A DNA stretch of 64,000 bases from assembly GCA_003184365.1 (NCBI GenBank), contig NKYR01000101.1, forward strand, positions 62,481 through 126,480, in the 5' to 3' direction. A program made the translations under genes and the position numbers. Source of the stretch: Evernia prunastri. Taxonomy: Eukaryota; Ascomycota; Lecanoromycetes; Lecanorales; Parmeliaceae. The notes below the pieces were generated by a model. It had not been told where the DNA came from and ran no database searches. It saw only the letters and a program-made list of their open reading frames with translations. This document shows positions 23,306-34,863 of the stretch, one piece after another; within the stretch, counting starts at the first letter, position 1, and the number at the start of each line of letters is the position of its first letter.

Positions 23306-26300
23306 TCACTGCGCTTTTCCGATGTCATGGCACGCCTTGCAGTGGTAATGGCCACAACAGGAACATCTCTCCGGGTCGAGAGCAGAGTTGTTGAGCATGT
23401 GGCACTCGCTGCATAGCCAAGTACCTTGCTTATTAGTCCGCACCGGAAGTGTGTCGGGTTCTGGTGCGGGAGAGTCCGCCTGAGATAGTATGTCGGGGTT
23501 CTCAACTGAAGCTGTGTGCCTGCTTGTGATGTAATCAGGCTCAGTCGATTCTAAATCCGAGAACCCTGATTCAGTAAATTTTCTCCACGTCTCCGCGTTC
23601 TCGCCTCTTCTAAGACTGTCTGGGTTAGCAAGCTCGTTGTCTTCAGGACCAGGTCGATGAAGTCCTGGTAAAGTGTCGTCCTTGAGAGAGTCGTGAAAAT
23701 CTATTGCCTGCTCCGTCTTTCTTTTTATAGGTATGGTTTCTGTCTCCATCTTCCAACGCTCAGCTATCGTCCTTGGTGCGTCGCTAGCGTATCGTTGGAT
23801 CGCTTCTGCCACCAAGTCGAAGCCTGGGGCAGAATCTTTTTCGAACTTAGACATGTGGAAGTGATCCGCGTTGATGGAAGCACGTTCAACGCCCTCGACC
23901 GATGGACATGCCGACTCTTTGTCCACAACGTATTGTAGAGTCCCTTTCAGATTGGTAGGCTTACCTTCCTGGAAAAAGTATATGTGGAATCTACCCATCA
24001 GTGGGAGGAAGCGGCGGTCAATGTGTTGTAAGGTTTCGCCACTCTTCTTGAGGGCGTTCACAAGTTGAGGTTGAGTGTCAATCAATTTTCTTGGTAGAAA
24101 GGCACTACGGATGCGCTCTAAACGCGAATTCCATTCCGTAACACTAGGGTCTCCGTGTGGCGTCCCTAGGAAAAGTATACCATATGTTGACACATATATT
24201 GACCGCAAATGCTGGCGAATGCCAGGAATCTCTGCTGAAGAGACCAACGCTCTTTTGACCAGAAGCCCTCCGAGAGAGTGGGCTACGAAGATCAAAGGTC
24301 GCTCGCTGGCTTTTCGTATTCGCCTGTTAGCTACCAGCTCCGCAAGAAAATTCTCGGCGTGGCTAGCTAATGAGACCTTCGATTGAACATCGGCAGACAT
24401 TGACATGTCCCATTCGTAGCCATAGGTCAATACTCGAGCCTTTTCCTCCTCAAGTAAATTTGGGAGTAGCTGCGCTGGCCAGAATGTTTTTGATCTTTCG
24501 GCTGTCCATGTGTTGTGCGGATCTCCGTTGAGGCCGTGGACAAACACGACGTCAACCAAGGCATCTCCCGCAGGCGAATGTAACTGTGTGAGTCCATACC
24601 GCGAGACCACTGGCAGTGATTTCAATGTGCCCTAAATAGTTGGCTGTCATTGGTATGTGTGTCGGAACGTGACAGAAGCGCTTTACTCACCTTCGTGTCC
24701 CATTGTACTCGCTCGGAGACTGCCCGATCATCACCGAACTGTGAACCTGCCTGCATCGCTGCCCCTGCACCGTATGAAACCGTCTCTGATTGAGGTCTCT
24801 GGAACAATGCCTTTGCCTCTGCATAGCTCATCGACTTGTCATGGGCAGAATCAAAGTACGGTGAAGGGGAGTCGTTTTGCGAATTCCTGTCAGAGACCAA
24901 AGCCTGGAACCACTGCGAATTGGATTTAGGATGAGCTTCCAATAAGTTTCGCCGTCCTGTCTCTTGCTCGACTGACTCCATCACTGGCTTTAGACGCTCT
25001 TGAACATGCCCTAGAGACCGATCTCTGGTACTGTACAACAAACAATGCTCCCACAGCTTTTGGCCGTGCGTCATGTAGTGTAGATAATTCATGTAGTGTC
25101 TATCATCATGTACGCGAGTACCATCTGATTGCTGCTTCATTTTGCTGTCTGCGCGACGATATGAAGAGCAAAACACCTGTACGGCATGTTCCAGCCACTC
25201 GGCAAGTTTGTTCTTTAGCGAGTCGCAGCAGAAGTCCTGGATCACGGTGTGCATCTTTATCGTGTCGATAGGCTCTCTGTCCATTCGTGCATCTAATTCA
25301 GAGTCTCGATTCATTGCATCATCTGGCTCATTTCTTTCGATCAAGGCGTAGCGGATCAGTTGAGCGAGAGTTGTGTTGATATCCGGCACTTGTCCGTCTT
25401 CAGATGCGTTCACACTGACGTCTTTTAGGTCTTCGAGACCAAATAACAACATTTGAACCGGCAGGCTTGGTGCAAACCAACACAAAATGTGGAGTAGATT
25501 CCAAGCTTCAGTGTGACCTGCAAGTAGTAGATCTTCCAAGATGTTCTGGAAAGTGCCCCCAAGGCTCAAATGCGAGACTGATATCTGATATTTCTCAAGA
25601 GGCTGGTGTGTGTCTGCAAGACGACGAGCGATAGCATGAATTGCTAAGGGCAAACCCCCAACAGATTCGATTATCTGCGTAGCTTTTGCATTTTGCCGCT
25701 CGTTTACTTCCCCAAGGTTCAATTCTTTGAAGAGCAAACACTGGGAAGCTTCTTTACCCAGAGGTCGAATCTCAATCGTAGTTGGCTGTTGCAATATTGA
25801 CAAATTTTTAGATCTTGCAATGTATATAATACTCGAGTCCTTGCTGTCCGGCGCAAAATCGGAGAGCTCTGAGAAGTCTCTCTTCTCATCGGAAACCCCA
25901 TCAAGAACCAAAAGCCAGTTTTGACGGTTTCCGAGACACTTATTGACTGACTGAATGAGATCTCCAGACCAATATTCTATAGCAAGTGTTCGCATCAACT
26001 TGTTAAGATTCTGGAAGACGAGGCCTTTCGTCTGGGCCGCAATCCAGAAGATTCCCCCCTTGAATTTCTCGCGTCTGGCGAAGGCGTACTCTCGAGCAAT
26101 GTGAGTCTTACCAACGCCCGGCACCCCGTGAAGCAAGACGGATACTGTGCCACCCCTATCAGGCTGTCGTTCATCAAAGATCATCTTGTCAAGTTGTTCT
26201 ATCTCCTTTTCCCGGCCCACAAAGAGTGAGTTTGGACGAAAGCCTACTGGCGCCATAAAGACAGATTCCGCCTCTGCTATCTGGGCAGATGCAGTGGAAT

Positions 26301-27780
26301 CATGGATCGTGATGCTACCCTCGTCACTTAACTCCAGCTCTCCATCATCATCAGTCATGGCAGACATCGGAATAGCTGCGTGCGAGATCTCTTGCATATG
26401 TCTTCCAACGTGAGATATGAACCGAGACCTTGGACCGGCTGGAAGGGTCTGACAGAACGGACATGTATCCAGAGCGATTTTGTTCATATGTTGAGGCTGC
26501 TTTTCACAGTGCTCCCTGAACTCATGTTCTCCCCACTCACGCCTTGAGACGAACGTCTCGATACCCGAACTACAGTCGACAAAAGAACAGATGTAAGGCT
26601 GCAGGTCTTGGTAGACATGCCTCCTACAGAAAGCTCAGCAGGCAGGTCAAAAAGAATGGATATGCACTTACACCCATTGTACAGGACTCCAAGCATTCTC
26701 AAGATAGTCCCCACAAACCGTGCAGATGAAAGGTGTGCCCCAAGGCTGGTCTTCCGGCATTTTTGGGATCCCTCGGCTGCGCTTTTGAGGGTTCTCTTCT
26801 AGTACGCTGGATGCAAAAGTTGTCACAGAAGCAGGGGCTCTCATATTTGGTTTGTTAACAGGGTTGGATGAAGTATTGTCGAAAATAGAGGAGACTTCTG
26901 TACTTGGAGCGGTAAATCCAGACGACACATTAAATTGGCTTTGCGATTGCAGAGTTTCTTGAACCATTTTATTGGAGGAATCATCTCTGTCAGGGTCTGT
27001 GGGTCCAGCTTGTGCACGATCGCGTCGGGCTTGCAGCCTAGTATACCGAATCTCATTGGCTTCTCCAAGCCGGCATGCAAACGTTCTGTCAATAGATGGA
27101 TATGCTTCGATGATACTCGATACGTAAGCCCAAGCAGAACTCTTGAGCAGCTCCCTGTTTGAAACTTCAAGGCTCTGAGAATCATTGAATTCTGGAATAG
27201 CCTTCTCTGCTGGGTCTTCAAGGACTGGACCAAGTCCAAATAGGCAAGCATTGTACGACTGGATGTCGCGGAGAAGATCTTCGAGTTGGGCCAATTCGTC
27301 AACGCTTGAGTCTCCCGATTCCAGAAAGCTGAACTCATCAAGGGATATCAGAGGTAAAAGGTCATCTTCGTTTGAGCAAGATTGTGCAGTCACTTCAGAT
27401 ACCTGAATTTTGAGGAGCTGAAGTTGTGAGCATGCATCGGCCAAGTCCTCTGCTTTGTTGAGTTTGCGAGCTAATGTGACCAGCGTCTCTCCCATTTCGC
27501 TGAGGATAGGAAGCAACGCATTTTTCAGGCGATGCGCGCCAACTAGTTTCTGGTCAAGTCCGCCTTCGCGAGCATTGAAACTGGACCCCCATAATTTGAA
27601 TTTTTGAGCCTGAGTTTGAAGACGCCGCCGAATGGAAGAGTCAAGTCCAGGTATTGGACCTTTAACAACGCAGAGAAAAATCTGGAGACAGCATTCGTAA
27701 AGGCTTGTGACGAGGCAGTCTGGATCGACCAGGTTTCCGGGAGCCTCCAAGCTCTGTTGCCATAAGGTAATGTCCGTCAT
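23306..27780 (-). CDS. NLR: zinc fingers, NB-ARC, C-terminal SesB-like alpha/beta hydrolase
   Basis: Three exons: 27780-26672, 26623-24691, 24631-23306; 1455 residues. Introns 26671-26624 (GTAAGT...GTAG, phase 2) and 24690-24632 (GTGAGT...TTTAG, phase 0) keep one frame. Residues 1-~330: helical region of the type that precedes C2H2 fingers in fungal NLRs. ~345-450: Cys/His fingers (FICTVCGDYL; YICSFVDC with HEFREHC; CPFCQTL with HVGRH). NB-ARC: LFVGREKEIEQL, Walker A GVPGVGKT at 536-543, Walker B WLLVLDGV at 606-613, GLPLA at 693-697, MHD-like MHTVIQDF near 827. Hydrolase from ~1017: VDVVFVHGLNGDPHNTW, nucleophile elbow AHSLGG (Ser ~1133), ADHFHMS near its end. C-terminus (~1419-1452): Cys ribbon WLCSECH, CSCCGHYHCKAC. 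No ankyrin, WD40 or TPR repeats are seen. SesB-like domains are usually N-terminal effectors in fungal NLRs. Expected role: non-self or stress sensing with a lipase/esterase output. Confidence 0.88.
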
Positions 27781-28269
27781 GATAGTCTACGGGCTACCAC
27801 TGACATGACAGTATTAAGCGTAGCTTTGGTCCGGGCGTTCTCCAGCTTTAGGTACTTCTCCAGCGCCGTGAAGAAGAGTGTATCCTACAGACTGATCAGT
27901 CATCTTACTTACGATGCGGGGAGTGAAAAGGGTGGAGAGAGATAGAAGTACAGCATGGGGTGGGGTCTCTTAGATCGTGAGCGATCATTGCTTCTTGGCA
28001 GGCTGTAGTTTGCTAACCTTACTTAGGCAGGTGGTGCTCTAAGCGTCCAGGCTTAGAGCATCGCTGCAGGAAATCTTTTAATTTCCTACATATCAGCTCC
28101 AGCGAATATCTCGAGAAAGACATCATATTGAGCGGAACCTACCTCTATTATCTGGCTTGTACGTTACAATCGATATCGAAAGTCAATGACTTAGATACAA
28201 GGGGCCTTACTGTTGTATGCGCGGTGGTCCTTAGGATTTTGCCCAGTTTTATATATATTGTTTTTATCG
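27781..28269. promoter_or_regulatory. Shared divergent promoter region of the NLR/DUF7580 pair
   Basis: The 489 bp separating the NLR ATG (27780, minus) from the DUF7580 ATG (28270, plus) must hold both promoters. It contains no gene. The notable element is the inverted repeat at 28035-28060. Co-regulation is inferred from geometry. Confidence 0.5.
28035..28060. repeat. 9-bp inverted repeat in the divergent promoter
   Basis: Perfect arms TGCTCTAAG (28035-28043) and CTTAGAGCA (28052-28060) with an 8-base spacer; the flanking bases extend it with a G-T and a G-C pair. Such a dyad could be an operator for a dimeric regulator or a transcribed hairpin. There is no direct evidence of binding. Confidence 0.5.
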
Positions 28270-30082
28270 ATGGACCCAGCCACAGGAATCGGTCTTGGCC
28301 TGGCTGTAATCCCACTGACTATCTCTGCCCTTGAAAATTACGAGTATACTTTTCAGCCCATCATCATATTCAGTCGCCACTATCGGAAAGAGGTTGAGCG
28401 ATTTCAGAATGCGCTTAAGGTACAAAGAGTCAGTTTCGCAAATGAATGCTGCTTCCTCCTGCACAGCGTTACTTCGAATCACGGCAATGTAATGATAAAT
28501 GATCCGGGACATGCGTTGTGGCGAGACAAAAACGTAGAAGAACAGCTGAAGGCTCGCTTGGTTGACTCTTATGACGGTTGTGTGTCAGCTCTATCACTCA
28601 TCAATGGTGCCTTGACGGAGATACTGAAGGAGACAAAGACGATTGACATCGTACTGCAGAAGGTACGCCGTTCAAATACTTAGATGACTATAACATTGAT
28701 GAGCCGCTAAAGACTAATTGGTGTAAAGAAGCAAGGGGGAATAGATGTCGACTGGCTCAAGCGCCTGAGACAACGGAGCAAGATAAGATTTTCGAAAGAC
28801 CGTTTCGACAAAAAGTTGAAGGAGCTCGACAATCAGATTGAGAGTCTGCACAAGATACGCAAGCATGTTCAACATCTCAATTCCGCAAACACTTTGTCTC
28901 AAGCTGCCCCTCCTGCACGCATCACGCAATTAAGCTTAGTGCGGGTTGCTTCATCTAGACTTCACGAGGTGCTCTCCAGTCTTTGGCAATGCGATACGGC
29001 TGAAGAACACTTTGTGAATATCGGGCTGGACGGCAATGGCGAGAAACAATCTCACAATTCTCAAAGGATCCATTTCGAGTTGGCATGGTCATGCCCCGGC
29101 CAGGGTGTTCCTTCTAGACCAAGTAAGCCTCTCCGACTATCAGTCGACAGTCTTGCAGAAATTCGGGGTTTAACATCCGATACCTCGCCTCTCTTTGACC
29201 TGCAGCAAGTTTTGGGGAACGCACTCGAGGAATCTCTCAGGTCTACAAGCTCTCAGGCACCATCATCATCGATTGCCAGGCCAAAGTCCGATGAAAGGAT
29301 CGTCGGCGACGTGGCGCTTCCAGATCTCCACACGATACCGAATTTGTGTCATCATTTGGAAAATCGGCCTCCAGGTCCTGTTCACTACCTAGGCGTCTTT
29401 CAAAAGTCCAGGACGTTCAAGCACTTCGTATGCACACCTTTCGACCAGTCCCACGATGTGTCGACCACCAAGTCTTTGAAAGATGCATTAATTGCTGCCA
29501 AAGAAAGCTCGGAGGGATATCCCACTTCCAGAGAAAATGAATCTAGCAAAGATTCTAGCGCTAGCAGTACTTCAATTCCACTCCACGCCATGGCTCAAGC
29601 GAGAATGGCAAAGCCAAGACATTGTCTTCTTTGGCATTCAGGATTTCGCCCAAGATCCACTGCGGATGCCATATCTCAAATATCGAGTGCTGACCCGGCG
29701 AAACACCACCGACCAACAAGTCGTGATCAGCACAACAGGCAGAGAATGTTCGAACGTGACACATCTGCGCTCCTCCGTACGAAATCAGACGCTTTACAGT
29801 CTTGGAGTCATGCTCATAGAGCTGGCCTACGATTCCCCATTGCAGGACCTCAAAGAACCGGAAGATGACCAAGGAGACCCACACACAATGTACTGGGCAG
29901 CCACTAGGCTTGGAGACCGGGTGTCTCGCGAGTTTGGGCCGAAATATGCGGATGCCGTCAAGATTTGCCTGCACGGTGCGTTTGGCCCTTCGAGCGAACT
30001 GGAGGATACAAGAGTGCAGAACACTTTCTTTGATGAGGTGGTGAAGAAGCTTGAGAACTGCGCCGAGGCTGTTATGCTCTAA
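28270..30082 (+). pseudogene. DUF7580-type protein, one frameshift
   Basis: Exon 1 28270-28662 starts MDPATGIGLGLAVIPL, the usual DUF7580-family start; the intron 28663-28728 (GTACGC...TAAAG, branch ACTAAT) joins in phase 0 to exon 2 from 28729. Exon 2 carries long helical segments, then SLKDALIAAKESSEG, after which the frame is lost. The family's next block (MNLAKILALAVLQFHSTPWL, then DIVFFG, PYLKY) continues in the +1 frame, and near the end YSLGVMLIELAY resembles a degenerate kinase C-lobe, as in other DUF7580 proteins. No GT-AG intron spans the switch near 29508; it falls at a GGAGGG run, so one extra base explains it. Either a recent pseudogene or a homopolymer error. Corrected length would be about 580 residues. 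Divergent partner of the NLR. Confidence 0.7.
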
Positions 30083-32439
30083 GAAAATGTCCCGAAGTTC
30101 ACGCACACAAGAGACATTCTGTGAATTTCGAATTGCTCAATGCAATAGGAGTCCTGATGGGAGCGATATATCGTAGCCTTACAGTCTCATATCTACCTGC
30201 TACATCCACAACCCTCTTCTAATAGATTGTCACTCCCCAACCCTTTCGATGCTGCGGACCTTCTATACTGAGGTGCAAATCACATAAGCCCGTAAGACTA
30301 TATCACGCTCCATAGAATCCGCTTTTCTAGCCAAAGATGTTGCCTTGCAAAGTCACTGGCACTGGGAACCTCGATCTTTAGGCCAATCTTTGATCAGGAG
30401 GCAAAGCACGCAAGGGATGAGATTGACATAGTGTCGAGTCCAAGAAAAAAAGAAGAGAGTGCGAGTGTATTGTGTAAAGAACGAATGTGAAAGAGGAATA
30501 CCGCAAGGGTCGGAGGGTCCCAAATCCTGCGCCAAGAACTGCGCCAAGAGCTTTCCGCAATCCCTCTTCCCCATGCCGGTTGATTGTCTTTTCAAGGGGT
30601 CCTGCGTATACTCGGAGTTCCCATATCAGTCAGTTGTTGATCTTTTCAAATGGTGTCCCGCCCTTGCCCAAGAGCATTATCAGCCAGGTACATTGCGCGT
30701 CCTTCTTTGCCCATCCCGCAGTTACCGATTGCTCACTCTGAGTGAAGGCGATCAGCCCACATGAGACTACGGCCATGCCGTTGGTTCTAAGTTGCCTGCC
30801 TCTCAAACTCCTGGAGTCCACGAATCAAAACAACAGACAAGCTTGAGCGTACCCGTGACGCGAATGAGGGATGGCGCAGGATAAAAGATGATGCAGAGAA
30901 GAGGTTAACAAAACAACGATCGACCCATATTGCGCAGAGGTGCAAGGACTAGGGATACAAGAGGCCGGTATTTCGGATAGGTTACAGTCGTCGGGCAGTT
31001 GAGAGAGGAGGTCAGACCGCCATCCTCGGAAGAGATGCTTTCGGCGATGGTTTAGCCAGTGACCTGGGAGGAGTCCATGGCAAGAAGTGTGCTATCAACA
31101 TGGCGCCAAAATCGGGCTCTTGAAAAGACACTGCTCGAACAAGTGTGAAGTGGACAACTAAAGTCTAGACTGCCTACACACTACAATAGAGGCGCAAGCA
31201 AGCACGTCAATTACGCTGTCTTCACCACCTCCCCACTAGCCCATCCGCAGGGTCGAGCATCCTCGGCGAAGGAGCTGCACGCCTGTCTCCCGATCCAACA
31301 GCAGACTCCCAGGCCCCCTTTCTTTCCTCGGAATGGAAGAAAGGAACTACCTGCTGGCGACATGTCGGATGATTGGTGGACCACCTCACATCGACGGCAT
31401 CTTACAAAAGTACGGTGCCCGCAGCCTTCGGCAAAGCTTCTGCTCCTACAATGTCCATGCCCAGGTTTAGCGGCAGGGTAAGTCAGCTCGATTGCTGCGG
31501 AAATACTGTGAGGTGTAGCTTGGTCTACTATGGATGATATAGAAGTCAGAGTGTACTGAGGGGGGTTTCTAGGCTACAAGACAGGTCGAGGAAGAAGGGG
31601 GGGGACCTCTTGCTCGGAGGCATATTTTGGCCCAAAACATAGTATTGGCAGGAGATGCCGTCCAAAAGACTCATACCTCGCATCCAGCCTTGTCCTTGAC
31701 AGAGATGCTGCGAGAGCAATTACACGGTAGCCGAATATCAGCCGCACGTCGATGGGTCATCAGGGTCGGTTGTCAGACTAATGGCGGATGTGGCATGGGC
31801 CCCTACGAAAACAACCGGGGGCGGGGGGGTGGTATCGCGCTGATTTTCTCGGCACTACCTCATAGACGGTGTTGCTGAAGCAGGGGAGAATTTCCGTGGC
31901 AGCGAGTTGCTCGCGCGGGACAGGCGAGGCTCCTTGGGGAAGTTATCGCGGAGAGATTGAGGGGAGGCGATGCGGAGGTGATGTTGTATTGCGGGTACAC
32001 GAGAATGAGATTGGCGGAGCCTTCCAGCTGCTTGCTGTTGTAAAGTTGGCGGAGATGAGCAAGAGAAGGGGAAAGAGAGGGTTGAACAAAATCAATTGGA
32101 GCAGTGTATCGTGGAAGGTGATACGGTAGGCTGGGACGGTCCGATGAGAGTGGGATCCCGTGAGAAAAGTGTCGTGGGGGTGCATGTGGCTGCGGAATGA
32201 AACATCAAGCTTTTATGTACTAGCCGTGGTGCATATCAGTGCATGCGAGATCTGTTTCAGATGGCGCAAGAACTACAGCACGTATACTTTTCCATGCACA
32301 TCCGACATCCGACCAGGGGAACTCAATGGTTAGCGAGCTCTTGAGATACGATCAATCAACTGCAGCAGCGATCTTGCTGGAACCGGAACACTTTTCCTTT
32401 GTGTACCGACATGTACCCAATGAGCAAACAGCCTAAGCA
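30083..32439. other. Intergenic, about 2.3 kb, no gene seen
   Basis: Only short overlapping frames without motifs. G runs occur at 31560-31610 and near 31817-31830. No tRNA-like box or repeat was noticed. Confidence 0.45.
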
Positions 32440-33564
32440 TCATTCTTTCGGATCGTCCAGTCTACTCGTCCTGAACGTAGTCACCCTCAAAGCCTCCAGA
32501 TACAAATCCTTCACCTTCCCCTCCTCCAACACCTTCAATCCTGCAGCCGTAGACCCTACACCAACCCATCAGCAATCAACCCCCAATCTCACCCCAACAA
32601 ACATTCCCCACACTCACCTCCAGGCGTCGCAACTTTCCCCCTCACCCCACCCGGCGACTCCCCGCCCGCAATCATCTTCGCCAACCCCATCATGCACCCC
32701 GCCGCCATCTGCGACGCTTCCTCCCTCTCGATCCCCTCCCGGACCGCGCTCTCCACCAATCCTTCCACCGCCACGGACAGAAACGCAAGACCCCCCGCCA
32801 CCACGGTCGCGCCCGCGGGCTGCAACCGCTCCGGCCACATCTTCACTTCCCCGACCCGCATGAACAAGGAGTAAACCGCACCCAAGACCGCAGCGGGGCA
32901 TCGGTACCCTCCTTCCTCCTCCTCGCTGATCAGCGACACGCATGCCCGCACCGCGGCAGACGGACTCGGCGTCACGCGCACGACGGGGCAGTGCTGCCAT
33001 CTCTCCTCTTGACTCACCGTCGCGGGGGAAGAAGAAGAAGAGGCGGCGGAGGAGGATGAGGAGGAGGAGTTGAAAATCGCATCGTACAGCTTCGGCACGG
33101 ACACCCCGCCCACGATACTCACCACGATCTTCCCCTCGAGCGCGGCGCGCATCCCCGGCGCGCCGAGCACCGCGCGATACACGCTCGGTTCCACGCCCAG
33201 GATCACAATGTCGCCGCTCTGCACCCCGAGCACGTTCTGGTCCGCCAGCACGCTTACGAGCGGGGAGGAGGCGAATTTGGCAGAGAGGGCGGAGGCGCTG
33301 CTTTGGTGGTGCACGCAGGCTGTGAGGGATGTGGGCGCGATGGCGGTCGAGGGGGCGATGGAGGGGGGCGGGAGGAAGGAGGAGGGCGGGCTGTTGGTTA
33401 GGGAGTCGAGGATGCCTTCGAGGATGGCGGTGTTGAGTTTCCCTGATGTGAGGGGGATGCGGTTAGGGTGGTGGACGTGGTTGGTTTCTGGGGTGTGAGG
33501 GGTTTGGGGACGGCGTACCGCAGCCTAGGAAGGTGATTCTCTTGGGTGTTTTTTCGACGGCCAT
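32440..33564 (-). CDS. PRO3: Pyrroline-5-carboxylate reductase
   Basis: Catalyses the last step of proline synthesis, NAD(P)H-dependent reduction of 1-pyrroline-5-carboxylate. Three exons: 33564-33519, 33442-32618, 32555-32440; 328 residues, both introns phase 1 (GTACGC...ATCAG, GTGAGT...TGTAG). The N-terminus KRITFLGCG, spliced to GKLNTAILEGIL, forms the dinucleotide-binding glycine motif of a Rossmann fold. VVILGVEPSVYRAVLG, KIVVSIVGGVS and the catalytic C-terminal helix region (MAAGCMMGLAKMIAGG, then KVATPGG) follow family order, and EALRVTTFR closes the protein. Odd feature: a Ser/Ala run of about 17 residues inserted after the IVGGVS segment, encoded by a TCC/TCT-type repeat near 33020-33070. 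Cytosolic housekeeping enzyme. Confidence 0.9.
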
Positions 33565-34269
33565 TCTTTCTTTCTTTCTTTTTTTTTTTTTTTTTTTTGG
33601 TGTGACGAGTGAGGTCGTGTGGTGATTATGGTTGATGGGATTGTGGAGGAGGATTGTGGAGGAGGAAAGATGGCTACGGATGGGTTGGGCTTGTATAGGA
33701 GCGCTTTAAATGTATTTCAATGCTTGCAGTCGCTTTATGTAATTTATCTGATCTTACCCTGATATGAGCGGAAGGGTTTCCCCTCTAGTCTGAGTCTTCT
33801 GGCGGAAAAGTGGTAAGTAGAAATCGGGATTGATCGGTTCACTGGTGCTTGATGAACTACAGACTAAAATCGATTTCGCTGAGAGTTTGAGTGCGGAAGA
33901 CCAAGGTACTACTGATGGCCTGTGCGCTAATATCATTAGCTGCAGCTTGTAGATGTGCGTTTGGATTTCTCATATGGCATTGAGTTCTATTGCCGTAGCT
34001 TTGTGAAGCAGGAATACCTGCTCCTCGTGAATGTTTGCTTATTTCATGACGCTAGATGATGCCCCCCCCTGTGAGAGCAAGCGTTCTCCGGGGTTTCCCC
34101 AATACCATTCCACGAATTAAACAAATGGCAACCCGTTCTACGCCTGAAAATGCTAGCCTGTCCACAAGTTCTACTCAACGCCCACGTTATCTCCCGTATA
34201 CACAAGCCTGCCACCGCGCTGACCTATCGCCGCATGCATGAAAGAAACCGTCCCCCGCCAGCCACGTTC
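33565..34269. other. Promoter of PRO3 and intergenic
   Basis: On the plus strand 33566-33598 is CTTT units running into about 20 T, so the PRO3 transcript leader is A/G-rich immediately before its ATG. The rest holds no recognisable gene. Confidence 0.5.
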
Positions 34270-34863
34270 TTAAATCTCAAGTGGCGTCGTCGCACTCGCC
34301 CACCTTGACGCCAGTCTTCTCGGAGTGTAAGTGTCCGTTGCGATGTGGGCTCGAGAAGGCATGAGCCGAAGATGGGCTCCAGGTCTGCCGTTCGACCTGT
34401 AAGACGGCAGCGGTACTTGGCGTGGTGGTGGCGGCGGCGGAGGGGAATACTCTCTCGTGTAATGGGATGTCGACCGCTGGCTCGCTCTCTCCTGGTAACC
34501 CCCTCTGTCAAAATCTTCCACGTGATGATCTGCTCGTGGGTGATGTTCCGCTTGTTGGTGCTGCTCCGGCCTGGGGTGATGCACTGAGCTTGGGTGGTGA
34601 TCTGATCTCGGATGGTGCTCTGATCTCGCGTGATGCTCTAGCCCTTGAAGATGTTCCAGTTCCTCGTAGTGATGTTTCTGGGGTCTCGCTTCGTGCGAGT
34701 CGCGCAGTAAGAGCGGCTTTTTTGCAAACCTTATGAGCTCTTTATTGTTAGAGTTGGAGGCATTGGGTCGGCTGCAGCTGAAATATTCTAGGACGGGGCG
34801 GAGAGCTTCGGTTGGATCGACTTCGACTTTACGCTTGGGGTGTTTTGGACGCACCCATGCCAT
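34270..34863 (-). CDS. His-rich hypothetical protein
   Basis: 197-codon frame from ATG 34863 (MAWVRPKHPKRKVEV). Residues ~75-120 are a tandem array of E/D-H-H-P-R/x units (EHHPRSDHHPSSVHHPRP) followed by a Pro run (YSPPPPPPPR) and a basic tail. The N-terminus PTEALRPVLEYFSCSRPNAS is not repetitive and looks like genuine coding. His arrays can bind metal, but the function is unknown; this might instead be only one exon of a larger gene. Confidence 0.45.
   Translation of the reverse strand: MAWVRPKHPKRKVEVDPTEALRPVLEYFSCSRPNASNSNNKELIRFAKKPLLLRDSHEARPQKHHYEELEHLQGLEHHARSEHHPRSDHHPSSVHHPRPEQHQQAEHHPRADHHVEDFDRGGYQERASQRSTSHYTREYSPPPPPPPRQVPLPSYRSNGRPGAHLRLMPSRAHIATDTYTPRRLASRWASATTPLEI

Noticed and set aside
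23306..24631. SesB-like hydrolase as a separate gene
   Set aside because: The exon has no in-frame ATG before the domain, and the GTGAGT...TTTAG intron joins it in phase 0 to the NB-ARC exon.
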